This document shows, one piece after another, positions 62,655 to 64,000 of a DNA stretch of 64,000 nucleotides. The first letter of the stretch is position 1; every line of letters begins with the position of its first letter. Location: NCBI RefSeq assembly GCF_900142965.1, contig NZ_FRCQ01000005.1:62001-126000 (forward strand), in the 5' to 3' direction. The stretch is from Rhizobacter sp. OV335 (GTDB lineage: Bacteria; Pseudomonadota; Gammaproteobacteria; Burkholderiales; Burkholderiaceae_C). Both the position numbers and the translations under genes were made by a program. Under the pieces are notes generated by a model that saw only the letters and a program-made list of their open reading frames with translations, did not search any database and was not told the DNA's origin.

Positions 62655-62737
62655 CGTCGGTCGTGATCAATTCAGCGCGCATTGTCGCTGGGTCCGCTCC
62701 GGGCGCTTGTGACGTGTCGAAAGATGCCAGCGATGGT

Positions 62738-62766
62738 TTGACACCTGGGATTCACCCGAATACATT
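62738..62766 (+). promoter_or_regulatory. Sigma-70 promoter of the RND efflux operon
   Basis: A canonical TTGACA (62738-62743), 17-base spacer and TACATT (62761-62766). It lies 102 bases before the start of the adaptor gene. Confidence 0.75.
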
Positions 62767-62815
62767 ACTGACCGGTCAGTCAGTTGTACAGTAACTGACG
62801 TACCGTAACTGACGT
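62767..62815 (+). promoter_or_regulatory. Probable TetR-type operator region of the RND efflux operon
   Basis: A perfect 14-bp palindrome, ACTGACCGGTCAGT, at 62767-62780 begins right after the -10 box and covers the expected start point. It is followed by a TCAGTT/AACTGA inverted repeat (about 62779-62798) and two direct copies of GTAACTGACGT (62791-62801 and 62805-62815). Such palindromes are common TetR-family operators of efflux genes. No TetR gene is in the window. Confidence 0.65.
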
Positions 62816-62868
62816 CAGCCCCCGATTCCAATTCTCCCGCCCCGTTCACCGCTTCGAAGAGGATTCCG

Positions 62869-64000
62869 ATGCGATCCACGCTGTTCATTGCCTTGGCCGG
62901 TGCGGCCGTCCTGGCTGCCTGCTCCAAGACCGAACCCGCTGCCGAGCCGGTGCGCGCCGTGCGCACCCTGACCGTCGCCAGCGGCGCCGCGGGTGGCACC
63001 CGCGAGTACGCGGCCGAGATCAAGGCGCGCACCGAATCGAAGCTGGGCTTCCGGGTGGGCGGCAAGATCACGCGCCGCTCGGCCAACGTGGGCGACACCG
63101 TCAAGGCCGGCCAGGTGCTGGCGCAGCTCGACCCGCAAGACCTGAAGCTGGCGCAGGAGTCGGCGCGCGCAGGCTTGGCCGCGGCGCAGACCAACCTCGA
63201 ACTCGCGAACGCCGACTACAAGCGCTACAAGGACCTGCGCGACCAGGGCTTCATCAGCTCGGCCGAGCTGGAGCGCCGCGACACCGCGCTGAAGTCTGCC
63301 CAGGCGCAGTTCGACCAGGCGCGCGCGCAGGCCGGCGTGCAGGGCAACCAGGCCGCCTACGCGGCGCTGGTGGCCGATGCGAACGGCGTGATCACCGGCG
63401 TGGACGCCGAGCCCGGCATGGTGGTCGCGGCCGGCACGCCGGTCGTGCGCCTCGCGCAAGACGGCCCGCGCGACGTGGTGTTCTCGGTGCCCGAGGACCA
63501 CGTCGGCGACCTGCGTGCACTGGCCCGCAAGCCCGGCGCGCTGAAGGTGCGCCTATGGGGCAGCACCGATGCGGTGTCGGCGTCGATCCGCGAGGTGGCC
63601 GCTGCCGCCGATGCCGCGACGCGCACCTTCCAGGTCAAGGCCGACATCGGCGAGCTGCCGGCCCGCCTGGGCCAGACCGCCACCGTGCTGATCGAGCTGC
63701 CGCAGCAATCGGGCGTCGTGCGCCTGCCGCTGTCGGCCGTCACCGAGCTGCAGGGCCGCACCTCGGTGTGGCTGGTCGACAAGAACGCCCAGGGCGTGCT
63801 CAGCGTCAAGGCGCAGGCGATCCAGGTGGCGGGTGCCGACGGCAACACCGTGGTGGTGGCCAGCGGCCTCGCACCCGGCCAGGTGGTGGTGACGGCCGGC
63901 GTGCACGTGCTGTCGCCCGGCCAGCAGGTGAAGATGTACATCGAGCCGACCGCGCAGAACGGCAACCCGGCTGCGATGGCGCCTGCCAGCGCGGCGTCCC
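62869..64000 (+). CDS. RND efflux periplasmic adaptor (membrane fusion protein), lipoprotein; 3' end beyond the window
   Basis: 377 residues are visible; the frame stays open to the window edge. The signal ends in a lipobox (LAGAAVLAAC, Cys 18), so it is lipid-anchored. The biotinyl-lipoyl-like half-motifs (VGGKITRRSANVGDTVKAGQVLAQLD and NGVITGVDAEPGMVVAAGTPVVRLAQ) flank a helical hairpin (about 90-165). The beta-barrel and membrane-proximal domains follow. It bridges an RND pump and an outer-membrane channel. AAGAGG precedes the ATG. The pump gene presumably follows outside the window. Confidence 0.9.
   Translation, partial: MRSTLFIALAGAAVLAACSKTEPAAEPVRAVRTLTVASGAAGGTREYAAEIKARTESKLGFRVGGKITRRSANVGDTVKAGQVLAQLDPQDLKLAQESARAGLAAAQTNLELANADYKRYKDLRDQGFISSAELERRDTALKSAQAQFDQARAQAGVQGNQAAYAALVADANGVITGVDAEPGMVVAAGTPVVRLAQDGPRDVVFSVPEDHVGDLRALARKPGALKVRLWGSTDAVSASIREVAAAADAATRTFQVKADIGELPARLGQTATVLIELPQQSGVVRLPLSAVTELQGRTSVWLVDKNAQGVLSVKAQAIQVAGADGNTVVVASGLAPGQVVVTAGVHVLSPGQQVKMYIEPTAQNGNPAAMAPASAAS

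Overview
This is GC-rich DNA (close to 70% by eye) from a betaproteobacterium, most likely of the order Burkholderiales (Rubrivivax/Methylibium/Piscinibacter-like). The best evidence is the right half: the order sigma factor–DUF3619–DUF3106–RDD beside ilvB-ilvH-ilvC-pssA-leuA, plus nadE-glnB and a divergent hppA/ppa pair, are arrangements typical of that order. The assignment is an inference from gene content and order.

Layout. 1-4 kb: a zinc alcohol dehydrogenase, an SDR, a DUF378 membrane protein and a di-haem cytochrome. 4-19 kb: a regulatory block with a giant CheB-CheR-PAS-kinase-receiver protein, a separate CheB, an NtrC-type response regulator and a membrane hybrid kinase, diverging from a sigma-54 gene (rpoN) that is followed at once by an ABC exporter fused to an ATPase-like region and a receiver domain. 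19-39 kb: a polysaccharide/envelope locus with a carbamoyltransferase, a UDP-xylose-synthase-like epimerase, UDP-glucose dehydrogenase, several glycosyltransferases, a glycosyltransferase–UDP-galactopyranose-mutase-like fusion, a glycosidase, a Gly/Ser/Tyr-rich protein, a second DUF378 protein, a HAD phosphatase and two heptosyltransferase-like enzymes. 39-64 kb: housekeeping genes (pyrophosphatases, M16 protease, nadE, PII, dgkA, branched-chain amino acid synthesis, phosphatidylserine synthase, two LeuA enzymes, a D,D-peptidase, hpnD) and the start of an RND efflux operon.

How it may work together. Nine genes or operons in the left 34 kb have a GG-N10-GC element of sigma-54 type 25-65 bases before their start, several sharing the core GGAACGCCGATTGC. 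rpoN has one too. As rpoN, an NtrC-family activator and a hybrid kinase sit in the same window, I propose that a sigma-54 paralogue and its own two-component system drive a regulon of envelope glycan, redox and small stress-type membrane proteins. This is an inference.

Two intergenic regions (3991-4709 and 18709-19366) carry copies of a palindromic repeat of about 250 bp. Its 26-nt hairpin has a different sequence in each of the four copies but always keeps full self-complementarity. The leuA pair is preceded by a clear leucine attenuator: a 19-residue leader peptide with three CTA leucine codons, then a terminator. The RND operon has a sigma-70 promoter with a 14-bp palindrome at its start point. 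I found no rRNA, tRNA, CRISPR array or intact insertion sequence.
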